Made by a program: the position numbers and the translations under genes
Source: JBBRNV01 sp038227435
GTDB taxonomy: Bacteria; Patescibacteriota; Minisyncoccia; Phycocordibacterales; CALRBL01
Direction: 5' to 3'
NCBI GenBank assembly: GCA_038227435.1
Contig: JBBRPW010000007.1
Span: 1 to 26,506, forward strand
Length of the DNA stretch: 26,506 nt
The notes under the pieces: generated by a model
The model's database searches: none
What the model saw: only the letters and a program-made list of their open reading frames with translations
Told to the model about the DNA's origin: nothing
Shown: piece by piece, positions 7,580 to 15,113 of the stretch
How the letters are laid out: each line of letters begins with the position of its first letter
Position numbering within the stretch: position 1 is the stretch's first letter

Positions 7580-8341
7580 ATGGCAGACGTAATCCCCGCA
7601 ATTCTTCCTACATCACTCGATGACATCCGCACAAAACTCGGCCTCATTAAAGGTGCCGTTGAATGGGTTCAAATTGATGTATGCGACGGAAAACTAACTC
7701 CTGAAGCAAGTTGGCCCCATACAAAAAAAGGATTCGACGAATTTCAAAAATTTGTAAATCAACAAGAAGGATTTCCAGGATGGGAAGATTTTGAATTTGA
7801 AATCGATTTAATGATTACGGGAACAATCGATGATTTAAAAGTTGCAATTGAGGACTGGGGAAGTGCTGGTGCTGCCCGGGTAATTATTCATCCTGTGATT
7901 CACGATCGAATACAGCGGACAGACGGCGACATTATGGAATTATTTGAACACGCTCGCTACTATAATATAGAGGCAGGGCTCGCTCTTCATATCGATTCGG
8001 AGCCAATGGATTTTGAACGATCAATCCGCCACGCCGATTTTATTCAATGTATGGGAATCGAACACATTGGATACCAAGGAAATGTATTAAGCGAAGACGT
8101 ATTCGATACCATAGATAAAGTTTTAAATATGGCGCCCGATGCAATTATTTCAATTGATGGAGGAGTAACACTCGATAATGCCGAACAATTAATTGACGCT
8201 GGCGTAACTAGGCTTGTTGCAGGTTCTGCGGTGTTTGGACTAAACAATTATGATTCAAGTGATATGGCCCACCGAGGCCATGAACGTGAATTTAAAGGGG
8301 GAATTCCACGAGAAAATATTGAGTACTTACAAAGTCTATAA
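7580..8341 (+). CDS. rpe: Divergent ribulose-phosphate 3-epimerase-like TIM-barrel protein
   Basis: Expected role: epimerisation of ribulose-5-phosphate to xylulose-5-phosphate, fitting its place after rpiB. RPE-type signatures are IPAILPTS at the start, VQIDVCDG (30-37), DLMI (76-79), a degenerate phosphate-loop region around MGIEHIGYQGN, and IISIDGGV with a trailing GSAVF. The two aspartates of the active site are kept (D33 and the D of IDGGV). The two metal-binding histidines of classical Rpe are replaced by Gln31 and Asp76. At 253 residues it is longer than the usual 220-230 and has an insertion near 45-70. It may be a metal-site variant or an enzyme with another ketose substrate. CATAAT lies 5 bases before the ATG. 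Confidence 0.75.
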   Translation: MADVIPAILPTSLDDIRTKLGLIKGAVEWVQIDVCDGKLTPEASWPHTKKGFDEFQKFVNQQEGFPGWEDFEFEIDLMITGTIDDLKVAIEDWGSAGAARVIIHPVIHDRIQRTDGDIMELFEHARYYNIEAGLALHIDSEPMDFERSIRHADFIQCMGIEHIGYQGNVLSEDVFDTIDKVLNMAPDAIISIDGGVTLDNAEQLIDAGVTRLVAGSAVFGLNNYDSSDMAHRGHEREFKGGIPRENIEYLQSL

Positions 8342-8375
8342 TTTTTTAGTTTTCGATAAGCCCAGTGTCAGTTCA

Positions 8376-8404
8376 TAGACAACTAAATTAAGAGGTTGTA
8401 TAGT
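8376..8404 (+). promoter_or_regulatory. Predicted promoter of the small membrane-protein gene
   Basis: TAGACA (8376-8381), a 17-base spacer and TATAGT (8399-8404): each hexamer matches 5 of 6 consensus bases. Transcription would begin near 8411, giving a leader of about 36 bases to the ATG at 8447. Confidence 0.65.
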
Positions 8405-8446
8405 TTTTTTGGTCATAGTCAATTCAAAATCCAACCCCATTTATTG

Positions 8447-8656
8447 ATGTCAAACGAAAGTCGTGGTATCAGTATTCTATTTTCCGCAGCAATTGTTGTT
8501 TGCATACTCGCAACTATTGGTCTCTGTGTCGGGATTGTTCTTCTCTTGAAATTTTATCTCACGTCATTCCTGGCGTGGATCGGGATTTTATTCCTGGTAA
8601 TGGCTATAATCGGGCTCATAGTCATGATAAGTTTCTTTCGAAGTTACATGCAGTAG
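8447..8656 (+). CDS. Small two-helix membrane protein
   Basis: Encodes 69 residues of unknown function. Two hydrophobic stretches (about 9-34 and 40-64) leave room for only a short turn, so the protein is a membrane hairpin with very short soluble ends. I chose the ATG at 8447; the reading frame stays open to a TTG at 8396, but that codon lies in the predicted -10 region and adds an unlikely N-terminus. The gene forms its own transcription unit, with a promoter at 8376-8404 and a hairpin terminator at 8675-8706. I do not recognise the family. Confidence 0.65.
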   Translation: MSNESRGISILFSAAIVVCILATIGLCVGIVLLLKFYLTSFLAWIGILFLVMAIIGLIVMISFFRSYMQ

Positions 8657-8674
8657 AAGATCAATTTTCAATTG

Positions 8675-8706
8675 AGCGCTGAAGGTTCAACCTTCCGCGC
8701 TTTTTT
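8675..8706 (+). terminator. Rho-independent terminator
   Basis: Arms AGCGCTGAAGGTT (8675-8687) and AACCTTCCGCGCT (8689-8701) pair over 12 of 13 positions with one T/C mismatch and a tight loop, followed by a T run at 8701-8706. It closes the small membrane-protein unit. Confidence 0.9.
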
Positions 8707-8740
8707 AATGCATAAGCTCGTCGGCCGTAGTGATAAGGCT

Positions 8741-8768
8741 CTTTTCAAACTCTAACTATGTGATATAG
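8741..8768 (+). promoter_or_regulatory. Possible promoter upstream of the bL31 gene
   Basis: A weak TTTTCA, a 16-base spacer and TATAGT (8763-8768) would give a leader of about 70 bases. A second candidate is TATTTA at 8832-8837, 6 bases before the ATG, which would make the mRNA leaderless. The sequence does not decide between them; nothing else is recognisable in 8707-8843. Confidence 0.35.
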
Positions 8769-8843
8769 TCTTTAAACAAAAAGCTCGTGGAAATGACGTA
8801 TTTAGCGGCATAAAACAGCTTAAAACAACAATATTTAATCTAT

Positions 8844-9260
8844 ATGAAAGCAGATATTCATCCAGCAAATTATCGAAAAGTAGCCTTCAAAGACACAGCA
8901 AGTGACGCCGTGTTTATTCTAGGTTCAACAATTGATGCAAAGGAAACAATTAAAGTTGATGGAGTTGAATACCCAATGACAACAATTGAAATCTCATCTG
9001 TTTCTCATCCATTCTATACAGGACTTGAAAAGGTGATGGATACAGCAGGACGAGTAGAAAAATTCAAAGCGCGACAATCAAAAACTGTTGCAAAACCAGT
9101 AAAAGAAAAAAAAGAGCAACCAGCTCCAAAACCTAAAAAAGAAAAAGTAGAAAAAGCCGAAGTTAAAGAAGCTGAAGAGGTTGAAGTAATGGCAGATGCA
9201 GAACCAGCTGTTGAAGTAGAAGTTGCACCTGAATCATCAGAGGAATCAAAAGAAGCGTAG
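8844..9260 (+). CDS. rpmE2: Ribosomal protein bL31, type B (zinc-free), with long charged C-terminal tail
   Basis: Large-subunit ribosomal protein at the subunit interface. Residues 1-80 match the type B form: MKADIHP, YRKVAFKDT, GSTIDAKETI, SHPFYTG and DTAGRVEKFK. None of the four zinc-binding cysteines of type A is present, so the protein should be zinc independent. Normal type B proteins end near residue 80-90. Here a tail of about 58 residues follows, first Lys/Pro rich and then Glu/Val/Ala rich, and probably disordered. The same codon style continues through the tail, so it does not look like a recent fusion. A hairpin terminator follows directly. Confidence 0.9.
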   Translation: MKADIHPANYRKVAFKDTASDAVFILGSTIDAKETIKVDGVEYPMTTIEISSVSHPFYTGLEKVMDTAGRVEKFKARQSKTVAKPVKEKKEQPAPKPKKEKVEKAEVKEAEEVEVMADAEPAVEVEVAPESSEESKEA

Positions 9261-9267
9261 TGACTAT

Positions 9268-9302
9268 AAAAAAGCCATTTCTTTTACAGGAGTGGTTTTT
9301 TT
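9268..9302 (+). terminator. Probable bidirectional-style terminator after bL31
   Basis: An A run plus GCCA (9268-9277) pairs with TGG plus a T run (9293-9302) across a loop of about 15 bases, with one G-T pair. The long T tract supports termination on the plus strand, although the GC core is short. Confidence 0.6.
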
Positions 9303-9333
9303 ATTTCTTGAACACTAATTAAATTAAACTCAC

Positions 9334-9362
9334 TTCAACTTTCTTCATTAAACCTTTACAAT
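9334..9362 (+). promoter_or_regulatory. Predicted promoter of prfA, near-leaderless
   Basis: TTCAAC (9334-9339), a 17-base spacer and TACAAT (9357-9362), followed by 7 bases and the ATG at 9370. Confidence 0.55.
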
Positions 9363-9369
9363 ATCTTTT

Positions 9370-10395
9370 ATGGATCTTCATCAATCAACTGATACAACTG
9401 AAATAGACCCACTTGAATTAACCTCGTACAAAGAAAATCATAAAACGAGTTATTTTGCGTATGAGTACGAACGAATTGATAAAGAAATAAAAGATCTCCT
9501 TGAACTTATGGAAGTCGATGTTTCAATGAAAGAAATGGGCGAATCAGAGTTAGCTACTCTAAAAGAAGCTAAAAAAAATATGATCGATCAAATCGAAGCA
9601 ATTATTGCTAAAGATGCTGATGCTCCTTTTGAATCACCTCGAGAAGTTATTTTAGAAGTACGAGCGGGAACTGGAGGGGATGAAGCTTCCCTATTCGCAT
9701 TTGAACTTTCTGAAATGTATAAAAACTTTGCTGTAATGAAAGGGTGGAGTGCGCAAAAAATTGAAGGATCTTTATCGGACGTAGGTGGGTATAAAGAAGC
9801 ATCATTTGAAATAAAAGGTGATGGTGTATATGACGCGCTTAAATACGAAACAGGAGTGCATCGAATTCAACGAATTCCTGATACTGAAAAAATGGGACGA
9901 GTACATACTTCAACTGCTTCAGTCGCCATTCTTCCTATTCGAAAGAAAACAACAATCGTTATTAATCCAGCCGATATTGAAATGGAATTTTCACGATCAG
10001 GGGGAGCGGGAGGGCAAAATGTGAACAAAGTTGAAACCGCAGTGAGATTAATTCATAAGCCATCGGGAATTGATGTTCGGTCCACATCAGAGAGAAGTCA
10101 ATTAAAAAACCGTGAAAAAGCAATGTCGATTTTGACTGCAAAACTTGAAATGATGAAGCAAGAAGATGAAGCAAAAAAATTTGCTTCGGAACGATCTCTT
10201 CAAATTGGAACAGCCGACAGATCTGAAAAGATTCGAACTTATAACGTGCTTCAAGACCGTATTACCGACCACCGAATTAAGCAGTCATGGCACAATCTCC
10301 CTAAAATTATGCTGGGCTATATAGAGCCGATCGTAGACGCTCTTGCGGCCTATGAAAAAGGCGATACAGCCATTGGAACCGATTCTGACGAATAA
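9370..10395 (+). CDS. prfA: Peptide chain release factor 1
   Basis: Recognises UAA and UAG stop codons and triggers peptide release. The catalytic GGQ is at 214-216 within SGGAGGQNVNKVETAVR. The codon-reading tripeptide of the P-x-T class lies at 170-172 and reads PDT, where PAT or PVT is usual; RF2 would carry SPF. The PCRF-type domain RAGTGGDEASLFA is clear. The N-terminal coiled-coil region is shorter than in E. coli (341 against about 360 residues). In keeping with RF1 use, all genes with a visible stop in this window end in TAA or TAG. The gene stands alone between a terminator and the rpsB promoter. Confidence 0.95.
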   Translation: MDLHQSTDTTEIDPLELTSYKENHKTSYFAYEYERIDKEIKDLLELMEVDVSMKEMGESELATLKEAKKNMIDQIEAIIAKDADAPFESPREVILEVRAGTGGDEASLFAFELSEMYKNFAVMKGWSAQKIEGSLSDVGGYKEASFEIKGDGVYDALKYETGVHRIQRIPDTEKMGRVHTSTASVAILPIRKKTTIVINPADIEMEFSRSGGAGGQNVNKVETAVRLIHKPSGIDVRSTSERSQLKNREKAMSILTAKLEMMKQEDEAKKFASERSLQIGTADRSEKIRTYNVLQDRITDHRIKQSWHNLPKIMLGYIEPIVDALAAYEKGDTAIGTDSDE

Positions 10396-10459
10396 ACCTC
10401 TAATTACACCGCACAAAACACTTAAAAACTCATTAAAAGCCTAATTTAGCCCTTTTATC

Positions 10460-10488
10460 TTGCATTAAAAGGCCTAATCTGTTACTAT
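10460..10488 (+). promoter_or_regulatory. Predicted promoter of rpsB-tsf
   Basis: TTGCAT (10460-10465), an exact 17-base spacer and TACTAT (10483-10488). The ATG is 9 bases after the -10, leaving at most 2-4 leader bases. Confidence 0.75.
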
Positions 10489-10497
10489 TTTTCAACC

Positions 10498-11199
10498 ATG
10501 ACTATTCAAGAAAACATTAGTGAAATGTTTAAAGCAGGAGCCCATTTCGGCTTCGTTCGCTCACGACGTCACCCAACAACTAAGCCTTTTATTTTCGGCG
10601 TTAAAAACCGAATCGAAATTTTCGACCTTGAAAAAACAGAACCTCTTCTTTTAAAAGCAGAAGACGTTGTAACTAAATTGGCAGCTGAAGGAAAAACAAT
10701 TCTATTCTGCGGAGGAAAAAGCGAAGCACGAGGAGCAGTCCGACGAGCAGCTCTTTCAGTAGATATGCCCTTTGTTGCAGGACGATGGGTTGGAGGAACT
10801 TTCTCAAACTTTGAATCTATCCGACGACGAGTTCAAAAATATCTTGACCTTACAGACAAACGAGAAAAAGGAGAGCTTTCAAAATATACTAAAAAAGAAC
10901 GACTATTAATTGATCGAGAAATTGCAAAACTTGAATTGCTTTTCTCAGGATTAATTCCAATGACAAAAATCCCAGATGCTATTTTTGTTATCGATCCTAA
11001 AAAAGAACACATTGCAGTAGCCGAAGCTCATAAAATGGGCGTTCCTGTAATTGCACTCTGTGGATCAGATTGCAACCTAAAAGAAGTTAATTACGCTATA
11101 GTTGGTAATGACTCATCAGTATCAAGCGTACAATTTTTCGTTGATCGAATTATTGCTGCGTACAAAAACGGATACGCTCAAAAACGAGCAGTAAAATAA
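10498..11199 (+). CDS. rpsB: Ribosomal protein uS2
   Basis: Small-subunit ribosomal protein of 233 residues, the normal length. Family segments visible are MFKAGAHFGFVRSRRHPTTKPF, split here as MFKAGAHFG and HPTTKPFIFG, then FDLEKTEPLL, GGKSEA, FVAGRWVGGTFSNFE, PDAIFVIDPKKEHIAVAEA and the closing DSSVSSVQFFVDRI. About 14 of 16 arginine codons are CGA, although a ribosomal protein should be highly expressed. tsf follows after 54 bases, the classical rpsB-tsf operon, driven by the promoter directly upstream. Confidence 0.97.
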   Translation: MTIQENISEMFKAGAHFGFVRSRRHPTTKPFIFGVKNRIEIFDLEKTEPLLLKAEDVVTKLAAEGKTILFCGGKSEARGAVRRAALSVDMPFVAGRWVGGTFSNFESIRRRVQKYLDLTDKREKGELSKYTKKERLLIDREIAKLELLFSGLIPMTKIPDAIFVIDPKKEHIAVAEAHKMGVPVIALCGSDCNLKEVNYAIVGNDSSVSSVQFFVDRIIAAYKNGYAQKRAVK

Positions 11200-11253
11200 A
11201 TAAACATTCCGTTTCTTATTAGTTTAGTTCGGCTCATTTAAGCAAAAAAATAT

Positions 11254-11775
11254 ATGGAAATTTCAAACGATGCAATTAAGGCGCTCCGAGAAAAAACAGG
11301 TATTTCAGTAATGCAATGTAAAAAAGCTCTTGAAGAAGCAGGAGGAGATATGGACAAAGCTGTCGAAATTCTTAAAGAAAAAAGTGCAGCAATCGCCCTT
11401 AAAAAAGGTGATCGAACTCTGGGCGGAGGAACTGTGTCTGTATACAAACACGCTAATGGATCAATCGGAGCCATGGTCGAACTTTTATCTGAAACAGACT
11501 TCGTATCTAATAATGAAGAGTTTAAGAAAATGGCATACGATATTGCAATGCATATTTCAGCAACAAACCCAAAATTTGTACATCGAAGTGATGTTGATGA
11601 AGAAGCGTCAAAAACTGCAGACGATGTATTTTACAAAGAACATGTTTTAATGGAACAAGATTTCATTAAAAATCCATCATTAACTATTCAAGGTTTAATT
11701 GAAGAAGCAGTACAAAAATTTGGAGAAAAAATTGATGTAGGTCAAATGGCACGATTCGCTATTTTTGAAAAATAA
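11254..11775 (+). CDS. tsf: Elongation factor Ts (short form)
   Basis: Guanine nucleotide exchange factor for EF-Tu. The N-terminal UBA-like domain (1-45) carries the family motif REKTGISVMQCKKALEEA. The core follows with VELLSETDFVSNNEEF, the region that contacts EF-Tu (TDFV). With 173 residues it keeps a single core subdomain, compared with about 280 residues in E. coli, and is like the short forms known from Thermus. No promoter or Shine-Dalgarno is visible before the ATG, so it is probably expressed from the rpsB promoter. Confidence 0.95.
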   Translation: MEISNDAIKALREKTGISVMQCKKALEEAGGDMDKAVEILKEKSAAIALKKGDRTLGGGTVSVYKHANGSIGAMVELLSETDFVSNNEEFKKMAYDIAMHISATNPKFVHRSDVDEEASKTADDVFYKEHVLMEQDFIKNPSLTIQGLIEEAVQKFGEKIDVGQMARFAIFEK

Positions 11776-11781
11776 GAATCA

Positions 11782-12138
11782 ATGATTTTTTTTATCGCAA
11801 TATTATTCTACATCTCGCTTTTTGTTCTTGGGTATTTGTGTATATCGCATGAGCGTCAACTTTTAACACACGATGTGCTTGAAGAAAAAGTACGAATGAC
11901 TGCCGAAAAAGCGAGACGTGTTGTTAAGTATGCTAATCGAAAAACAATTTGGCTCTTTCTTCATTATGTTTTAGAGAGAACTGAGCAGTTGTTTTTAAGC
12001 TTCACTCAAAATATGAAAGAAAGAATGCCAAAGTTAAAGAAAAAGGATAAAAAGTTAGAAAATGAAAGTAGAATAAAAGCCAAAAAAGCAGCTAAAAAAG
12101 AATTGCCGAAAGAGTCCGAACATGATAATTTGATGTAA
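11782..12138 (+). CDS. Small membrane protein with basic coiled-coil tail
   Basis: Unrecognised 118-residue protein only 6 bases after tsf, so probably in the same transcript. A single hydrophobic helix opens the protein (about 2-22), followed by a helical segment (about 27-80) and a Lys/Glu-rich tail (about 82-113) likely to be cytoplasmic or nucleic-acid facing. No catalytic motif is visible. Codon use matches the neighbours, and the high Lys content suggests electrostatic binding to RNA, ribosomes or acidic lipids, but this is only an inference. Confidence 0.7.
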   Translation: MIFFIAILFYISLFVLGYLCISHERQLLTHDVLEEKVRMTAEKARRVVKYANRKTIWLFLHYVLERTEQLFLSFTQNMKERMPKLKKKDKKLENESRIKAKKAAKKELPKESEHDNLM

Positions 12139-12149
12139 CAGATTAGCAG

Positions 12150-12155
12150 TATAAT
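12150..12155 (+). promoter_or_regulatory. Possible -10 element for the tRNA-Thr transcript
   Basis: A perfect TATAAT immediately precedes the first tRNA-like copy. No clear -35 lies 16-18 bases upstream (TTGATG is 14 bases away). If used, transcription would begin inside that copy and the tRNA precursor would carry a 5' leader of about 135 bases. Confidence 0.4.
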
Positions 12156-12195
12156 GCCGCCTTAGCTGTCTTGGTAGATATCAGCAATAGGCGGT
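12156..12195 (+). pseudogene. tRNA-Thr-like minihelix (degenerate copy 1)
   Basis: The first 26 bases match the 5' half of the functional tRNA-Thr at 20 positions (same acceptor strand GCCGCCT, same TTGGTAGA). The D-arm is altered to GCTG, which pairs with CAGC at 12182-12185, and an acceptor-like AGGCGGT at 12189-12195 closes the outer 7-pair stem. It thus keeps acceptor and D arms but has lost the anticodon and T arms. Confidence 0.6.
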
Positions 12196-12226
12196 AGGAA
12201 TGTAGAGTTAAGTTAAAACCAAATAT

Positions 12227-12253
12227 GCCGCCTTATGCTGTTTTGGTAGATAT
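12227..12253 (+). pseudogene. tRNA-Thr 5'-half copy (degenerate copy 2)
   Basis: Nearly identical to copy 1 (one inserted T and one C-to-T change) and begins 71 bases after it and 70 bases before the real tRNA. No matching 3' acceptor strand, anticodon arm or T arm is visible, so it cannot fold as a tRNA. Confidence 0.55.
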
Positions 12254-12296
12254 GAACGGTACCACGTAGTAAGATAGAAATTCACAATTAAATAAT

Positions 12297-12369
12297 GCCG
12301 CCTTAGCTCAGTTGGTAGAGCAACACTTTTGTAAAGTGAAGGTCCCCAGTTCGAATCTGGGAGGCGGCT
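12297..12369 (+). tRNA. tRNA-Thr (anticodon UGU)
   Basis: Acceptor GCCGCCT (12297-12303) pairs with AGGCGGC (12362-12368), with U as discriminator base. D stem GCTC/GAGC, anticodon loop TTTGTAA with TGT at 12330-12332, T stem CCCAG/CTGGG with loop TTCGAAT. The CCA end is not encoded. The top pair of the anticodon stem is an A-A mismatch. It decodes ACA and other ACN codons. Confidence 0.95.
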
Positions 12370-12411
12370 CCCTAAACGGTATATGTAAAATATACACTCG
12401 TTTAAAAACCT

Positions 12412-14007
12412 ATGTCATATCGGAACTCTCCATTTTTTCATGTTGGAAGGGCCAGCGAGCTCAAAGGAAGAGACAGAGCGCTGTATCGCTTTTTTGAAAT
12501 GGTTCCAGGGCTTCTGGCATGGGGCACAATTTTAGGAACAATTATACTTTCACGCTTCGCTCCAACTGCCGCTGCTATTTTTATCATTATTTTCGATCTC
12601 TATTGGTTGATTAAAACAATTTATCTTTCAATGCATTTGCGTCGAAATTGGCGCCGTGTTCGACATAATTTAAAATTGAACTGGACAGAAATGCTTTCGA
12701 CATTAAAGTACGACCATATTTATCATATGGTAATTTTGCCATTCTATGGTGAAAGCGAAGATCTTCTTTCGAAAAGTATTCAAGCATTAATTGATGGGAC
12801 AACTGATACAAAAAAAATAATGATTGTGCTTGCGGCTGAAGAACGAAGAGGAGAAGAAGCACAACAAGTTGCACATCATTTAAAAAATAAATTCGAGCAT
12901 TTATTTTCTCACTTCATTATTACCACCCATCCAAAAGATACTCCGGGTGAAATGCCGGGAAAAGGTTCAAATATTACTCACGCTGCTCGTGATGCAAAAG
13001 TTCGAATTTTGGACGCACATCATATTCCGTACGAAGACGTAATTGTTTCAGCGCTCGATAGCGACACAGTGGTGTACCCACAGTATTTTGCTTGTGTTAC
13101 TTGGCATTTTTTAACAACGGAAGACCGATTTAGAGCTTCATATCAACCTATTCCTTTATATAACAATAATATGTGGGAATCTCCTGCGCTCTCTCGTGTG
13201 GTGGCATCATCTGGAACATTTTGGCAAATGGTGCAGCAAGAGCGTCCTGAAAAGTTAGCAACATTTTCTTCACATTCAATTCCATTTAAAACACTTGATG
13301 ACATAGGGTATTGGCAGGTGAATATGGTATCCGAAGACTCACGTATTTTTTGGAATGCATATTTAGCCTACGACTCAAATTATCGCGTCGTTCCCATTTC
13401 ATATCCTGTATCGATGGATGCAAACTTGGCGCCTACTTTTTTGGAAACATTAAAAAATATTTATAAACAACAGCGACGATGGGCATGGGGATCAGAAAAC
13501 GTTCCTTATACGTTATTTGGTTTCGTAAAAAATAAAGCAATTCCAATGCGACGAAAAATTCGAATTGCATTTATTCAGCTTGAAGGGTTTTGGTCGCTCG
13601 CAACAAACCCTATAATGATTTTCCTACTGGGCTGGCTTCCGCTTTTAATAGGTGGAAAAATGTTTAACGGAACAGTACTTTCATATAATCTTCCTTTCAT
13701 AACTCGAAATTTAATGATTCTGGCCATGAGCGGTTTAATAGCATCGTCAATTATTTTTATTTCATTTCTTCCAAAACGCCCCGAAAAATATACAAAGCGA
13801 AGACATCTTTACATGGTGCTTCAGTGGGCATTTGTGCCACTCACTATCGTAATATTCGGTGCACTTCCTGGGCTCGATGCTGAAACACGTTTAATGCTTG
13901 GAAAATATATGGGATTTTGGGTAACACCAAAGTTCCGTGCTGGAGCTGAAAAAGATTTTGAAAAAAGAATTAACGATGATCAAGAAGGGGAATTAAATAA
14001 GCAATAA
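12412..14007 (+). CDS. Membrane-bound family 2 glycosyltransferase (cellulose-synthase-like)
   Basis: Inner-membrane glycosyltransferase of 531 residues, probably extending or exporting a surface polysaccharide. Two membrane helices lie at about 32-75. A cytoplasmic GT-A domain follows with the nucleotide-sugar metal motif DSD (216-218), an acceptor motif SED (307-309) and QQRRW (353-357), the QxxRW signature of processive GT2 enzymes. Four or so helices close the protein (about 395-500). The beta-strand starter segment HMVILPFYGE corresponds to the family VPxYxE region. The sugar and product cannot be inferred. The ATG is 42 bases after tRNA-Thr, so co-transcription with the tRNA is possible. 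Confidence 0.85.
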   Translation: MSYRNSPFFHVGRASELKGRDRALYRFFEMVPGLLAWGTILGTIILSRFAPTAAAIFIIIFDLYWLIKTIYLSMHLRRNWRRVRHNLKLNWTEMLSTLKYDHIYHMVILPFYGESEDLLSKSIQALIDGTTDTKKIMIVLAAEERRGEEAQQVAHHLKNKFEHLFSHFIITTHPKDTPGEMPGKGSNITHAARDAKVRILDAHHIPYEDVIVSALDSDTVVYPQYFACVTWHFLTTEDRFRASYQPIPLYNNNMWESPALSRVVASSGTFWQMVQQERPEKLATFSSHSIPFKTLDDIGYWQVNMVSEDSRIFWNAYLAYDSNYRVVPISYPVSMDANLAPTFLETLKNIYKQQRRWAWGSENVPYTLFGFVKNKAIPMRRKIRIAFIQLEGFWSLATNPIMIFLLGWLPLLIGGKMFNGTVLSYNLPFITRNLMILAMSGLIASSIIFISFLPKRPEKYTKRRHLYMVLQWAFVPLTIVIFGALPGLDAETRLMLGKYMGFWVTPKFRAGAEKDFEKRINDDQEGELNKQ

Positions 14008-14013
14008 ATAAGA

Positions 14014-14019
14014 TAGAAT
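14014..14019 (+). promoter_or_regulatory. Putative -10 element, leaderless spacing
   Basis: TAGAAT ends 6 bases before the ATG at 14026, an identical hexamer and spacing to the rpiB promoter. The -35 region is weak. Confidence 0.5.
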
Positions 14020-14025
14020 ATCTAT

Positions 14026-15093
14026 ATGGAACAAAAGCCAATGTCATATAAAAAACGATTGTTTTTCTTCGGCTTTTTTACTTTACTTTTTCTAATTCTT
14101 ATTCCAGTAGTTTTACTTTATTCAATGGGATATAGACTTACAAATCTTTCCCTATCTAATTTTACAAATGGTTTTACCGTTTCTCCAACAGGTGGAGCTT
14201 ATGTGTTCTATTCAAAACCAGGAGCAAATATTTTTGTAGATGATAAATTCGCAGACTCAACCACTTTTTTCAAAAGGGGAGTTTTTATTGAAAATTTGAA
14301 AGCAGGCTCATATAATATTCGAGTCGAATATCCTGATTTTAAGAGTTGGCACAAAACATTGCTCGTTGAAAATCAACACGTTGTTGAATCCTATCCGTTT
14401 TTAATTCGAAATGAAATTGCAACTACTTCAATTTTTAAATTTAATTCTGTTTCCGAAATGAACGACGGCGTTGTTAATGATGAATATATTAAAACCATTG
14501 CATTATTTACTGTTGCAACTACCTCAAATCAAAACTTGATTCAAAATTTAAATCAACTTAATGAAAAATTTACAACTAAAAATAATTATTCAGATACTAA
14601 TGTGGTTACTGAATATGCCACGTCGACTAAAAAAACAATTTCATCACTTTCAACTTTAAATCAAAACGACGACAAAGAAACTATTAAAGTACTTGATGCC
14701 AGAGGAGATATTCAAATCGTGCTTGTCGGAACAACTACTAATCCTTTCGTACATCCAAGTTTAGAAGCAAGATATAAAGGGTCGATTGATAATGCACCCC
14801 TTACGTTTTGTTTAAGTGGAAATTTAAACTGTACTAATAAAATTACATTGCTTAACGATGCGTCAGGGCTTGAAACTGCTTCATTTTATTTCGGGCGGGC
14901 GGATGTATTTATCTATATTAATAAAAGTGGAATTTTTGTAAGTGAATTTGATTCGCGATCACCACGAAATACATATCAAATTATTTCTAATGAGAATCAT
15001 GTTGGTGGAAAAGCATTAGATTTTCGAATCAAAGATGGGCAATCAATTGTTGTAAAAGATGGAGACGCCTATTACAATGCACTTATTCAATAA
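14026..15093 (+). CDS. Membrane-anchored PEGA-domain protein
   Basis: A 355-residue protein with a basic start and one N-terminal helix at about 12-34, so most of it lies outside the membrane. Residues about 60-125 form a PEGA-type beta domain: PGANIFVDDKFADSTTF, FIENLKAGSYNIRVEYPDFKSW and a VVESYPF strand, the layout known from bacterial surface proteins with this short repeat. The remainder is Thr/Asn rich and of unknown fold; CLSGNLNC (about 265-272) holds the only close cysteine pair. The preceding glycosyltransferase and this protein may both serve the envelope. Function is unknown. Confidence 0.75.
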   Translation: MEQKPMSYKKRLFFFGFFTLLFLILIPVVLLYSMGYRLTNLSLSNFTNGFTVSPTGGAYVFYSKPGANIFVDDKFADSTTFFKRGVFIENLKAGSYNIRVEYPDFKSWHKTLLVENQHVVESYPFLIRNEIATTSIFKFNSVSEMNDGVVNDEYIKTIALFTVATTSNQNLIQNLNQLNEKFTTKNNYSDTNVVTEYATSTKKTISSLSTLNQNDDKETIKVLDARGDIQIVLVGTTTNPFVHPSLEARYKGSIDNAPLTFCLSGNLNCTNKITLLNDASGLETASFYFGRADVFIYINKSGIFVSEFDSRSPRNTYQIISNENHVGGKALDFRIKDGQSIVVKDGDAYYNALIQ

Positions 15094-15113
15094 TCAGCTA
15101 TTAATCCATCATC

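Noticed and set aside
12312..12497. Short reading frame overlapping tRNA-Thr
   Set aside because: It runs through the tRNA and the start of the glycosyltransferase gene in another frame, with no protein-like features.
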